From the NCBI GenBank assembly GCA_029251165.1, contig JAQXDW010000152.1, positions 1 through 33,016 on the forward strand: a DNA stretch of 33,016 nt. Reading direction: 5' to 3'. Of this stretch, positions 19,901-25,705 are shown in pieces; the stretch's first letter is position 1; each line of letters begins with the position of its first letter. The position numbers were made by a program, and so were the translations under genes. This stretch comes from Myxococcota bacterium. GTDB lineage: Bacteria > Myxococcota_A > UBA796. The notes beneath the pieces were generated by a model. The model saw only the letters and a list, made by a program, of their open reading frames with translations, ran no database searches and had not been told where the DNA came from.

Positions 19901-22387
19901 CGTGACCGCCTCGGGAGGCTCTGCGGCGGGGGCAGCCTCGGCGGGGCTCTCCGCCAGGACCGTCACCTCACGCCAGAGGATCTCCTCGTACTCCTCAAGC
20001 TCTTCGACCTCGTAGCTCTCTTCTTCTTCGTACTCCTCGGTGGACTCTTCGTAGTAGGTCTCTTCGTACTCGTACTCCGTGATCTCTGGAACGTCCTCGA
20101 ACACCGGCACCGTGTAGGGGTAGCGGGTGATGCTGAATTCACCGGTGTTGATGATCTGGGTGCTGTAGCCAGCGATGTAGTCTTCTTCGACCTCAAGGCC
20201 GCCCTCTCCAGCGTCCACGACCCGTCCCTTGAGGGCCTGCTGGGGGTGGCTCTCGTCTTCGAAATGCTCGATGAGTTCGTCTTCGATGTCCCAGTACTCC
20301 GAGGTATCGGTGTAGACGTGGGGCTCCAGCGGACCGGGCTGCGGCACGGTCTCGTAGCGGGTCTCTGACCGCTCAACCGGCTCCACGAGCTTGACCCAGT
20401 ACGACTCCCACTGCTCACCGTCGACCGGATCCGAGTCCATGGAGATGCCACCGCGGGTGTCCTGGGCTGCACTGGTTGCCCCCTCTGCCCCCTCAGGAAC
20501 TCCGCCCTCGCCGCTGACTTCGAGGTGCTTCTCCAGCGCCTCGGGGGCCATCGGCTCATCGGGAAGCGCGCTGGGCTCGATCTCACCGGCCCCCTCGCTG
20601 TTGGACTGGGAGTCGACTGCATCGGTGGCTTCGGCATCTTGAGCCGCGCCCCCTTTCTCAACCCAGCGCTTCTCGTAGCGCACGACGTCTTCGATCCAGG
20701 TGTGGAGGTATGGCGTCCGAACCGGTACGGGCTCTCCAGGCTCCATCTCCGTGCGGCTGACCACGCTGATGCGCTTGACTTTCATCTGCCGCACCTCGGT
20801 CCAGCGGCGCTTGCAGATCCCGATCTCAGTGGTGGCTTCTGCGACAGCCGCAGATCGCATCGGCGGGATGATCTTCTTGCGCTTCTCGATGATCGGCGTC
20901 GACTCGGTCCGGTAGACCGGGGTGGAGACCTCGGTGAATTTCTCCTCTACGCCGACCTGCTTGGAGACCATGTTGACCTCCCGATGCTTTGCCTTGCGGG
21001 TCTTGGTCAGCGTGATTGGGCGGGTCTTCTTGACGGTGCGGGTCTTGGTGACGGTGACGGGCTGGGTGTGCTTGACGGTGTAGGGGACCTGGATGATCGT
21101 CTCAGCCGGCTCCTCGACGCTGCCGCTGCCAGCCTGCGGCTGGGTGCCGGCTTCTGTCTCGCCGTCCGTTCCGGGCTCGGCATCCTCGCAGACGCACTCC
21201 TCTCCGAGATCCGCCGCAGCGGCATCCTCGACCTCCTGCTCCGCATCCTCCAGCTCTGAGTTCTCTTCGGTCTCTGGCTGGCTCTCCATCGGAGGCAGGG
21301 TCAAGATCTGACCGGGGTAGATCCAGTTGAAGCTCTTGTCGGTGCCGCCACGACGCTTGAGGTTGTCGCCGTCAATGACGGCCTTGTTCAGCGCATACAG
21401 CTCACGCCAGCGGCCGACGTCACCGAGCTTTTCCTTGGCGATCTTGGAGAGCCAGTCGCCCTTGACGACGACGTAGGTCTCGAGCTGCGGCTTGACCGGG
21501 AGGGCCTTCTCGGTCTCCGTGGGCTCGGGGGGACAAGCGCAGGGATCAACCTGCTCGGCACAGCCACCGGTCGCGCCGCCGCCTGCGCCGCCGCCTGCAC
21601 AGCCTTCGCCCTCAGCCGTACCGGCATCTGCGGCCTTGGCCTTGGCCGTGGCATCGGCCTTGAGGAGCGCATCCTTGGGATTCTCGCCGCTGATCTTGGC
21701 GTCCATCTCGATGTCGTCATGCAGGAGGGCCTGCTCAGCCTCCTCGGCGGTCTTGTCTCCGGGGACACAGGCAGCGATCTCAGTGTCGGTCTGACCGGTA
21801 GAAGCCTCGCTCTCAGCCTCGACCTTCTCCACCTCGTCGACGAGCTCCTCTTGCTCTTTTGCTTTCCGCGCCGCCAGCTCCTTTGCCTTGATGCGGGACT
21901 CTCCCTTGAGCTTCTGCGCCAGCTTGTCGGTGTTCAGCCAGCTTGGAATCTTGACCTGTTGGCTGCGGAGGCTCTTCGTGAGGACCTTCAGCTGAGCGAT
22001 CTGGCGGGTGGTGCGCTGCTCCAGCTTCTTGAGCTGGGTGGTCTCGGTCTTGGCCTGGAAGCCTTTGATCTTGCCCTGCACAGCCGACCTTCGCTCGGCG
22101 CTGCGCTCATGCATCGGGCGCCGGGACGGGTACAGGTAGCTGAGCACCCGCTCGACAAACACAGCGGTCTCGGTCCAGTCGCCATCGTGAACGTTCAGCA
22201 CGTCCATGGAGCCGATAGACCCGCTCGCCCCTCCGGAATGTTCCCCCCCTTGGAGGTATGCGAATACCTCCGATAGAGGGTCTTGTAAGGGGTCCCTCAT
22301 CCACTGATCCAGCGCCTCCAGGCGATCGCGAATGATGCTCTCGGCGCTGGTTTCGGCGTTGATGATCTCAGTGAAGAGAGGGTCCAT
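7910..22387 (-). CDS. Giant LysM / coiled-coil eCIS effector-like protein
   Basis: An uninterrupted frame of about 4825 residues. In order (numbered from ATG 22387): coiled coil (about 100-195), Gly/Cys-rich linker (about 260-290), LysM domain (about 301-366, with WRELYALNK and IYPGQILTLP), Lys/Thr/Arg-rich segment (about 433-473), Tyr/Glu-rich segment (about 761-810), six F-S-G-S coiled-coil repeats (about 970-1780), LNP module A (about 2042-2116), a globular region (about 2230-2390, VLYRYYVP), LNP module B (about 2442-2520), Pro-rich linkers, charged coiled coil (about 3414-3547), then hydrophobic amphipathic helices (about 3550-3990, including HFPGLLETLNGYVDRAI). This last arrangement recalls giant proteins linked to eCIS effectors. 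The C-terminal region has GLSGSTYR and HHSFHEIM. There is no signal peptide and no DUF4157 HELxHxxQ motif. ATG 22387 has GAGG 6 bases upstream, and a GTG at 22453 is the alternative. The effector role is inference. Confidence 0.85.
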   Translation of the reverse strand: MDPLFTEIINAETSAESIIRDRLEALDQWMRDPLQDPLSEVFAYLQGGEHSGGASGSIGSMDVLNVHDGDWTETAVFVERVLSYLYPSRRPMHERSAERRSAVQGKIKGFQAKTETTQLKKLEQRTTRQIAQLKVLTKSLRSQQVKIPSWLNTDKLAQKLKGESRIKAKELAARKAKEQEELVDEVEKVEAESEASTGQTDTEIAACVPGDKTAEEAEQALLHDDIEMDAKISGENPKDALLKADATAKAKAADAGTAEGEGCAGGGAGGGATGGCAEQVDPCACPPEPTETEKALPVKPQLETYVVVKGDWLSKIAKEKLGDVGRWRELYALNKAVIDGDNLKRRGGTDKSFNWIYPGQILTLPPMESQPETEENSELEDAEQEVEDAAAADLGEECVCEDAEPGTDGETEAGTQPQAGSGSVEEPAETIIQVPYTVKHTQPVTVTKTRTVKKTRPITLTKTRKAKHREVNMVSKQVGVEEKFTEVSTPVYRTESTPIIEKRKKIIPPMRSAAVAEATTEIGICKRRWTEVRQMKVKRISVVSRTEMEPGEPVPVRTPYLHTWIEDVVRYEKRWVEKGGAAQDAEATDAVDSQSNSEGAGEIEPSALPDEPMAPEALEKHLEVSGEGGVPEGAEGATSAAQDTRGGISMDSDPVDGEQWESYWVKLVEPVERSETRYETVPQPGPLEPHVYTDTSEYWDIEDELIEHFEDESHPQQALKGRVVDAGEGGLEVEEDYIAGYSTQIINTGEFSITRYPYTVPVFEDVPEITEYEYEETYYEESTEEYEEEESYEVEELEEYEEILWREVTVLAESPAEAAPAAEPPEAVTSTPVALEPADAEEQSISEDAEAVSEQHAVEQQIERAEEADAVSAVIDASEVEQAQALLQERQELDDQHEALIAQSESEVTTGTENGTAQQTLEEPSVDGAEEAEDGAVTTDGAVVSESPPEEGTGNPTFDKLLQRVVSTRESYLERYNFVRFSGSVPALTALGEQLDADTEALRKECDVAIGEANTEYEPRIAELETQRDDAESLAQKDKSEQSLRDFTRYDRAYAEAEKAHTDTMAAFKQKQAAELETLGVLKGIIEGGGDPADLTSPGGASAVVSSDETTVAAWIPSFTTTLRKLWERFNTRYATVRFSGATAALGKLGKELEKEVALYKQEQERVKDKFQKEFEDEVDTSLRALSGDIRKSELDKQVLLAKNLYSSSDRCKFWIEQYSDITESSDDEATKAANEKAKKANASLATEIQREILTVKQDTIVLLERAGPELAFEFTQLNDLKAAIETGDVAGRTESVALDLGDSSAALKKWLKSNTLLSRVQAAWKDGEKSYQATKFSGSAQAALKLAQSLKQSTARLELEKDKTEKHFTSVLTQEEELLALQDSETAEPKAELKALGGQLSDYTEELEDAFGDLRALASAVESGDGPTAGTRAMGPAASPETESYRDWARAFIRDVDDLIKTSEESYQRSRYSGSATALTKLSQRLGQTIAGLEKGHKRGEKAYSDLHDKRCKDGERSLKDIKGSGKSAELVLTSPYDSSKIEIRGSLDQFDKRKTLVEGSVGEDLKKKLEKLNKLKESFSSGKSVSTASKEDLFSAGDLEKMSTGEGASDVLGWASGMVEVLEGLYPALLTQYGKAQFSGSVAALDAFKETFNEKHTILSSAISKISSFTVAASDSEDSAGSAAKKQHDENCRLANEKVQAAFRPFEQLKNDIDGGLAGGASGKAAKIDLQIDASDYPEWLKKLGGHLRSVRMRELNYYRSVVEFSGSLSACQKMSLRLNQQAESYRLENEQQQKRADERFGHDVDVLERLAEQLDMNGAEVNEEHYRGTLAEDFARQAGGADPKVLARHVKEAQAKRTSARTRLIEPSQQVVDAELKLLKTLASVVAEGKPAPATLERSPEPKDAPPEATSDSAAPADTQQDTALSSNGDADSSMQEAAASRQTMPLDAALPEQGVLAREDAQPTKNKKTVSPAMKEGGAQEGGVARKQKTGPVARQLHEVSERHARKMADSGAVRALKQANGGDLMAEPRVENIELSGEAATPETQLRWNLALPEIDALSETVADATIPTAVLEAEAEKLRARFGLKSLTVVETGGTRHLVAELNPKAKSNRKNVVKVAKKAEDTPSVSTGPKSKVSPSQEPGSADKPTPTWDRLGLRGELERVKNGEDTQTRLGATLVRRMAHNRGEKRRGEITKTFSATGATDSDSYSDEQWAELNKGVADADDTLRQRIGAPDSYMEQRAQEKHKSKFRPIIKNKRVGWFLNQGGHAFITPYVHSKIHGDWGGWGKDGDGNFIAPKATADALVVRALAPGGQGINTVEQELGIKPDDWNNDRKVLYRYYVPNPDAFKLRMASGKESGAYGEEWVAGGKTLGLTDEAVIDSIRGDKLAEAEKSGELIITEQEFKNTPDVKKKVKPAASGDGAEPAAGSTSNLDTSGSAASATVQSNWDSVLPRLDELAAVMNRPAVTMKELNTKAKQIKDEHNLKVLEIYTEPQPDNPLEYVRRMFAKLNPQAEATTPARSLKDTLAPEKELQNRDGSRPKVTVEPESSSEGTGSAQVPNTDFSNPLHWYKDYRKALRWSRHNAGMFVDRPAKYEKAKRELEDLIPDLSSWDSLVATYDAMKDSGVPPGSPEMKALSAQIALRTHELHSNMSTAQMEVDAYRPITLAKAPHQPMKQASIRLCEQIARKRQSMDQVLLQFRASDNTWEHPAAADLSPANWKENWHSAVLVCGVSTSDNGVKDVLRRSEEHRSSAGMTSPHNRIRRLAELEQLFMIDEGIALVRSLSHQAEKWPTLVRFLDQVIAELHVEKDGLLASLNESSWSNPIGDIHALDPREPGAHALWLQFMSGAQEQGFIYDNQQDFQVGDAILALQGLFTAVQSEVDVRARGLLQDQIKSTLLTWRKGLADIEGFNSNTHSEVYRYMLEFVLVLRQSRVLIAELFNFVAQEMDSPREEEAVKKSAAQAVTGSGSDGVSGQSLLTLEQKKTLETFQQLEGREGVRRELREPFAELVAHSAEDNKQEARKSLDPIERKASDDEILVHFTSQQIRKSIIKTATLQGSKRFHKELTRVVRARGLEAKEEPAQSEGASEQPSELRHLNVALDPRLLSKVDESLSGSGESADINRHRAKRPVSPEDAAITEMAASGEEEQKSTVEQNAPPEGGATASSGAALKPISSPKPVADEGVAALWPQTIVEPPPVSPHPEPTPIVGGSVTAVAEQGLTLPPTALAASKASFDTAMSSEFDGQQTSLRDDLPDITAKLSGRRAPSRKKISTQLSAQSLSDGVRGATPSNPHLPRRGRTSSLPSGPGQAPRIPLGGQTDPSRLDRQRQEAASSIGSATEQSRAAIMSGKGPEQIQARRLKESNPIPLQAVALPGAPPVGPFQEYLALGLPGDVQAAFDTLHGPALSGRLAGARQDISIAEQGAAQEQETAIDGAQREIDAANTKAQKDQETKVASLRGQIETKRAATLQQQAQLTKQFNQQAEGRQKTELDAVEKKLADTQRVVDSRFAATDRKTSQLKSDANRKTAAENRKIAAAKKAEADKGWIESAVDYVSDAVTSVINAVSNAISSILSAISNQITSVINATLDFANEMISAATAFVQSALTTFHTWLKAGLEELLSKHFPGLLETLNGYVDRAIATVSTFIDNVAEGLKKAAAATAATVAKTLNTIVGAFETVLTTALSVIDSIVNMDFRKLSLMVLEAALAVTGISREEFDQVFGKTDAVLDALVENPSGFIFNLIDAVRKGFVDFSDTFPEQLQSGMIGWLTGAVGNIQMPKSLDMAGLFSLGAQVMGWTEAYVQEKIAKLFGQENPRLVAKIWGVIESSMANGWEGVWTDHLAPFIDNLQSEIISGITNWLMVRVVKAAVIKIASMFNPVGALIQVLLTTWNVFSFLKDSFGKMMGMVTSVVDSVHDIAMGNTDGAAKGITGVLGKMLPLGIDLLARVVGIGRAADAVQDSIGKVRKKVDTGIDKAIVKIRSRFNFGRKKEERQEKRKEAKKTAPGEDAVPIAVSPKPILASDPSRGFHQVTTRGVGHVSPDGKGETVNRGEAAGALEQGLTDAVGKLSLKSGAKGLKAKLPEVAAETRRRANRTLKRKDMTVDHVDITEYSVPEAADEKLERKADEAKKKVKDATTGRAEKKLKELQDKADAIGEKNYERAKEGAKNLKDTVTGKGKKTKATDSEAEKESAKEAKQGVDVSKLPGSHVITQAGVMHVGWDAKKGTTTAEMTIANTFAGLLRKTAIPQMEQRATSLTTPDKKQIATTRLKGAKMAAMSAESKAIRYLEGGDNLESIRGSVNNLSAALLDIGDALGGGAENTESNPMPAPTVFEADGETHRVWAEAKSGGDAPVIMVASTPMSIRKRVAYWKQQSENLEPASRTLAQSVLKTVLRLTTEMEAITKRIADGDESAVAEQEQKQNVIDNELAELFKHVPDDTELHAQREAFEHRLGVATMTHPVALGVGQKMIGEALKYIKARADVFVTEGATAEANIHEYMVACGLEAPSDKHDWTGKAGKSIEKLTTIFSGAKGASLTEMINHADNFIRGIYMPDVIGPDRIRQFKDISSKTKIKTQEFLALVEREIESRNESLEDGDEVTMDNIVRSRKEYPKSIGYFPLPQPSGKVVNEDLTHSNITQLDDGQVLNDPGGKQNRAAQDFMRDSAPEKQSRESQVSKKQFAKLGGKFSEAEQELYVDQVKGDSIPWLEGRREWLIDTTSEIAQKANKMSIPLAAGLSGSTYRLFNSADLLNAGSGPEVRVAAMGYLLFLHHSFHEIMLAAASQGGGKYSGTCDYTELNPPDKTWLTTKCGEIPGHWEG
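14825..15060 (-). repeat. LNP module, copy B (giant protein)
   Basis: The second copy of the module: W-D-S-VLP-R-L-D-E-L, a helix with KQIKDEHNLKVLEI, then RRMFAKLNPQA. It lies about 400 residues after copy A. Both copies border the globular VLYRYYVP region, which suggests that they bracket or support it. Confidence 0.65.
16040..16260 (-). repeat. LNP module, copy A (giant protein)
   Basis: This encodes about 75 residues with the pattern W-x-x-x-LP-x-[IL]-D-x-L, a helix, then LKSLTVV, and ending V-A-E-LNP-K-A. It is matched by a second copy at about 14825-15060 with the same order of elements. It looks like a small alpha/beta domain. I cannot name it. Confidence 0.65.
17040..19475 (-). repeat. 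Six diverged F-S-G-S protein repeats in the giant gene
   Basis: Within the giant protein a motif of the form [R/K/Q/E]-[F/Y]-S-G-[S/A]-x-x-A-[L/C]-x-x-[L/M/F] occurs six times. The approximate DNA positions are 19450 (VRFSGSVPALTAL), 18970 (VRFSGATAALGKL), 18375 (TKFSGSAQAALKL), 17970 (SRYSGSATALTKL), 17465 (AQFSGSVAALDAF) and 17085 (VEFSGSLSACQKM). Each is preceded by a helix with a conserved aromatic (often Y at -5 to -6) and followed by a charged coiled coil. Spacing is 127-198 residues. This is a tandem domain array, not a DNA-level repeat. Confidence 0.8.
19981..20082 (-). repeat. Tyr/Glu-rich low-complexity segment of giant protein
   Basis: On the minus strand this encodes a run built almost only from Glu and Tyr with a few Ser/Thr/Val (for example EYEYEETYYEEST and YEEEESYEVEELEEYEE). 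The coding strand is correspondingly rich in GAG/GAA and TAC codons. It follows a beta-like segment with YPYTVPVFEDVPEITE. Confidence 0.75.
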
Positions 22388-22579
22388 GATGACCTCAGGT
22401 GGATGTGGGTTTGGGGCGCCGCGGTGTGTTGGGTGCCAGCTCATAAAATCCACACAGACAATAGCAGGTTCCAGCCCCTCCCGGAAGCATTGATCTGAGC
22501 CTTGATTGCCGACCTTTACATTAGGCTTTCACTGCCACCAGACCGAAACAGAGCATGTCCGATCCGCGCGCGCGATATA

Positions 22580-22614
22580 TAGCGCCAAAAAAACCCGGCA
22601 TTAAGCCGGGTTTT
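22580..22614 (-). terminator. Rho-independent terminator of the 178-aa gene
   Basis: Perfect inverted repeat AAAACCCGGC-TTAAT-GCCGGGTTTT followed on the minus strand by further T residues. It lies between the 178-aa gene (stop at 22650) and the giant gene, and uncouples them. The plus-strand side also ends in TTTT, so weak bidirectional activity is possible. Confidence 0.8.
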
Positions 22615-22649
22615 CAGAGAGGCTCTGCGAGCGCTTCGCAGCGGTCGCT

Positions 22650-23186
22650 CTATCGAACGAAGTGGATGCTCTGGCTGCCCGCCAGCTCCCACTTGACCAT
22701 GAACTCGACGACCGGCGTGGTGTATTCCTCATCGAGGTCATCCCAGGGGTAGGGATCCATGCAGGTGACCACGTCGGTGAGCTGCTCGATCATGACCCAG
22801 TGCGGACCGACAGTGCCGTCGGGAAAGCGGTCGATGATGCAGGCCATCCACGGCAGGGAATTCTTGAACATGTAGGCACGTGCACCCCGGACACGACTGA
22901 CGCGATCTGCACCGAATTCGGTTCCGATGTGGTCGGCGCCGAGCTGTGTGCTCAGCCAAGCGGTGACCGCTGCCGGATCGGTGGCGCCCCCGAGCGCGGC
23001 CGTGATTGCGCTGACAAGAGCCTCTCCGAGCGCCGCAACGTCATCGTCTTCGCCAGCACCCGACAGCGCGTCACACGCAGCTCGAATGTCTGCATCGGAG
23101 ACGCGGAGGCCGGAGCTGTCGAGGATGAACAGCCAGGTTGCAAGGGTAATGGGCAGGTTGCCGGACTTCGCTTCGGTATCAGACAT
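22650..23186 (-). CDS. Unknown protein, possible papain-like C-terminus
   Basis: A 178-residue protein I do not recognise. The N-terminal half is helical and acidic (ATWLFILDSSGLRVS, then an Ala-rich helix near 50-66). The C-terminal half has alternating strands with GPHWVMIEQL (His129), TCMDPYP (Asp144) and a late EFMVKWELAG. The His...Asp-Pro...W order is what one sees at the end of C39/NlpC-like papain folds, but no Cys followed by a helix is placed convincingly, so protease activity is speculative. ATG 23186 has GGAG at good spacing and is preferred over the adjacent ATG 23189. The gene has its own terminator and is divergent from the CxxCH lipoprotein gene. Confidence 0.6.
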   Translation of the reverse strand: MSDTEAKSGNLPITLATWLFILDSSGLRVSDADIRAACDALSGAGEDDDVAALGEALVSAITAALGGATDPAAVTAWLSTQLGADHIGTEFGADRVSRVRGARAYMFKNSLPWMACIIDRFPDGTVGPHWVMIEQLTDVVTCMDPYPWDDLDEEYTTPVVEFMVKWELAGSQSIHFVR

Positions 23187-23271
23187 CATTGACTCCGTAG
23201 TGGGGACAGGTAGGCGCAGGACAACCGTAATCCCTGAAGCGTACCGCGACGAGGGAGGCCGGATAGGGTGG

Positions 23272-24471
23272 ATGGTGATGCTCCTCGCCCTGATCGCCTG
23301 CCTGCCTGCCGATGAAGCCGTGGTCGCGACCACCTCGCTGGTGGTTCCGCTTCGCTGGACGGCATCGCCTGGTGGGATCAGCTGGGAGCAGGCTGAGGCT
23401 GGGTTGGCATGGTCGCTGACCAACCTCGGCGCCCTCCCGCCACCGGATGGCTGGCTCTCAACACACGAGAGCGATGGTGACACGGTATTTTTTGAGCTCA
23501 ACATTGCCCAGGCGGGCTTCAATGCCCAGGCCGAGTCAGCCCTCCGGGCCGCGATCTCGCCGCTCCAGACCAGCGACGAGCTGGCGGTGCTGGGCTCGGT
23601 GGATGTCGGTCGGTTCTTGATGCGCACGGTGTATGCGCCCTGGCGGTACTACAGCATCACCGGTGCCTGCGCAGACCTGAGCGACTGGGAGTCCCTCGCA
23701 GCGTCGGAGGCGGTCGAGCAGTACGGAGTGACCCGCTCGCTGCTGACCACCGACGAGCGGCTGATCACCCTCAACGCTGGCCCCTGGCAGGACATCAGCG
23801 AGATCGCCTTCTCCACCCGCAGCGGTCCCGGAGTGCTGCGGGATCCGTCGGTCAGCGAGGAGGTCGAGGTCATCGATTTGATGGGCAACGGCCAGCAGCG
23901 CTACGCGGTGTTCGATGCTCAGGGTCAGCTCTCACCAGCCGCCGATCCCGCAGTGATCCTGGCCGGGCAGCCGGGGAAGTGCATGTGGTGCCACGAGGGC
24001 GCGCTGATGACCGGCACCCCCGCCAATCCCACCACGCGCCCCCACCTGTCGTACCCAGAGTGGGGCGCGCGGATGTCGCAGATGCAGGCGCTCCAGGATG
24101 CTCACCGACAGGCGCTGGTGACCGCTGCGGACTTCACCGATCGACAGGCCCACACCGACGGAGAGCTGCTGGTCCGTGAGTTCCTCCTACCGACCCCCGC
24201 CCGGATACAGCGTGAGTGGGATGTTACGGCTGCGGAGCTCTCAGAAATTCTGAGCAATTATTCCGTAGAAGAAACGTTAGACAATGAATACCCAAGCCGA
24301 GGTTCTGTCCTGTCTCGCTCAGCACTGGACGGTGTGTATGCCGCTGAGTTGGCCCCATCAGGGTACGAAGCGCTGGTGATTCTGCCTGATGATCGCGCGG
24401 CTCCAGAGGAGCTTGAGGGACTGGAGGGCGAGGCCGACTTTGCTGCCCTTCCCCGCTGCTGGCGTCCGTGA
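23272..24471 (+). CDS. CxxCH-containing (cytochrome c-like) lipoprotein
   Basis: A 399-residue protein with a very short lipoprotein signal ending in LALIAC (Cys10), followed by a large periplasmic domain. A single heme c attachment motif CMWCH lies at residues 237-241, with Met at 238 and further Met residues nearby as possible distal ligands. The N-terminal 200 residues, with several aromatics (RYYSITGACADL, GPWQDISEIAF), do not match a family I can name. The protein could be an electron carrier or a heme sensor on the outer face of the membrane. The start at 23272 gives the lipobox, and the longer upstream frame is antisense to the neighbouring gene. It overlaps the next gene by GTGA, so the two form an operon. 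Confidence 0.75.
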   Translation: MVMLLALIACLPADEAVVATTSLVVPLRWTASPGGISWEQAEAGLAWSLTNLGALPPPDGWLSTHESDGDTVFFELNIAQAGFNAQAESALRAAISPLQTSDELAVLGSVDVGRFLMRTVYAPWRYYSITGACADLSDWESLAASEAVEQYGVTRSLLTTDERLITLNAGPWQDISEIAFSTRSGPGVLRDPSVSEEVEVIDLMGNGQQRYAVFDAQGQLSPAADPAVILAGQPGKCMWCHEGALMTGTPANPTTRPHLSYPEWGARMSQMQALQDAHRQALVTAADFTDRQAHTDGELLVREFLLPTPARIQREWDVTAAELSEILSNYSVEETLDNEYPSRGSVLSRSALDGVYAAELAPSGYEALVILPDDRAAPEELEGLEGEADFAALPRCWRP

Positions 24472-25646
24472 TGGCGTGGCTGCTCCTCTCGGCAGTGGCG
24501 ATGATGCTGATCGTGGGCGCTGCACGGGCGAAGCGAGGGGCTCCATTTGCGCTGTTCGCTGGCGCGATGCTGTCGTTACATACGGTTACGTCTTCAGTCC
24601 TCGCTCCGCACTACCCCGCTCCGAGCGGGCTGTGGATCTGGATGCAGGTGGCGGTGTTTGTCCACTTCTTCTCCCTTGTTCGCGCACGGATGCGCTCCCT
24701 TCCCTGGCGGATCCTGGTGAGCATGCCGGGGCACTGGTTTTGGGCGGGCACCGCGCTGTCCCTTCCCTGGGCGGTCGCGTCGGTGGCGGGACTGGCGCCG
24801 CGTGCCCTGTGGCTGCCGTACCTCCTCGCAGGCCTCGGGCTGGTGCAGTCGCTGCGAACAAAGCGCCGGGATGTCGACCTGACCCTGGACGGAAAGCACA
24901 CCAAAACAATCTGCCGTTACCCACATGGAACGACCCGCAACAGCCGACCGCTCCGGATGGTCCAGATCACAGACCCGCACCTCGGTCCCTGTATGTCGGT
25001 GGCCCGCCTGCGTCAGATCTGTCAGCGGGCGGTGGATGCCGATCCAGACCTGATCCTGCTGACTGGTGACTACCTGACGATGGACGGACAGGGCTCGCCG
25101 GGTGCACTCGCGGAGGCGCTGGAGCCGCTTCAAGGAGCCTCGGGGCGAGTGTTCGCCTGCCTGGGGAACCACGACCATGAGGCCCCCGAGGAGGTCGCCA
25201 GCGCGATGGCTGCGGCTGGCGTAACGCTGCTGGTGGATGCTGCGGTGACCATAGAGACACCGTGTGGGCGGGTGCAGGTTGTTGGGGCAGACTTCACCTG
25301 GAAGAAGCGCGCGGAGAAGCTGACGGCGCTCTGCGCAAAGCACCCTCGAGAAGACAACTCGTTACGGCTGTTACTGCTGCATGATCCATCCATGATCCAT
25401 GGCCTTCCGCCCGGCTCGGCGGACCTGATTCTGTCTGGTCATACCCACGGCGGGCAGGTGGGCCTGGTGAGCCTGGGCCTGCGCTGGACGATGATCTCCG
25501 CGCTGCTTGACGGGGTGCCTGACCACGGCTTCTGGGCGCGGGGATCAGAGCGAATGTACGTCCACCGCGCGACTGGGCACTATGGCTTCCTGATCCGGCT
25601 GGGCGTGCCCGCCGAGGAGGGGGTGATCCGGGTGCATCGCCCCTGA
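24468..25646 (+). CDS. Membrane-anchored metallophosphoesterase
   Basis: A 392-residue calcineurin-like phosphoesterase. The N-terminal 130 residues form about four hydrophobic helices (near 3-20, 28-42, 55-72 and 85-125), followed by the catalytic domain. The metal-binding blocks are complete: TDPHLG (Asp169, His171), LLTGDY (Asp201), LGNHDHE (Asn234, His235), LLHDPS (His305) and SGHTHGGQ (His325, His327). The arrangement resembles YaeI/YkuE-type enzymes, which cleave phosphodiesters such as UDP-diacylglucosamine-like or other lipid-linked substrates. The exact substrate is not deducible. Translation is coupled to the upstream CxxCH lipoprotein: GTG 24468 gives a 4-base overlap, and ATG 24471 is an alternative start. 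Confidence 0.9.
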   Translation: MMAWLLLSAVAMMLIVGAARAKRGAPFALFAGAMLSLHTVTSSVLAPHYPAPSGLWIWMQVAVFVHFFSLVRARMRSLPWRILVSMPGHWFWAGTALSLPWAVASVAGLAPRALWLPYLLAGLGLVQSLRTKRRDVDLTLDGKHTKTICRYPHGTTRNSRPLRMVQITDPHLGPCMSVARLRQICQRAVDADPDLILLTGDYLTMDGQGSPGALAEALEPLQGASGRVFACLGNHDHEAPEEVASAMAAAGVTLLVDAAVTIETPCGRVQVVGADFTWKKRAEKLTALCAKHPREDNSLRLLLLHDPSMIHGLPPGSADLILSGHTHGGQVGLVSLGLRWTMISALLDGVPDHGFWARGSERMYVHRATGHYGFLIRLGVPAEEGVIRVHRP

Positions 25647-25705
25647 CCAGCGACCGGGCGCAGGCTTGAGACGGGAGCCCCGCCACCATCAGCTGACGCC
25701 TCGGC

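Noticed and set aside
7910..22387. DUF4157 domain (HELxHxxQ) in the giant protein
   Set aside because: I looked for the motif along the protein and found none, so only other eCIS-like regions are claimed.
22388..22453. GTG start for the giant gene at 22453
   Set aside because: It has no ribosome site and adds a Pro/His-rich stretch without conservation, whereas ATG 22387 has GAGG at good spacing. It cannot be excluded.
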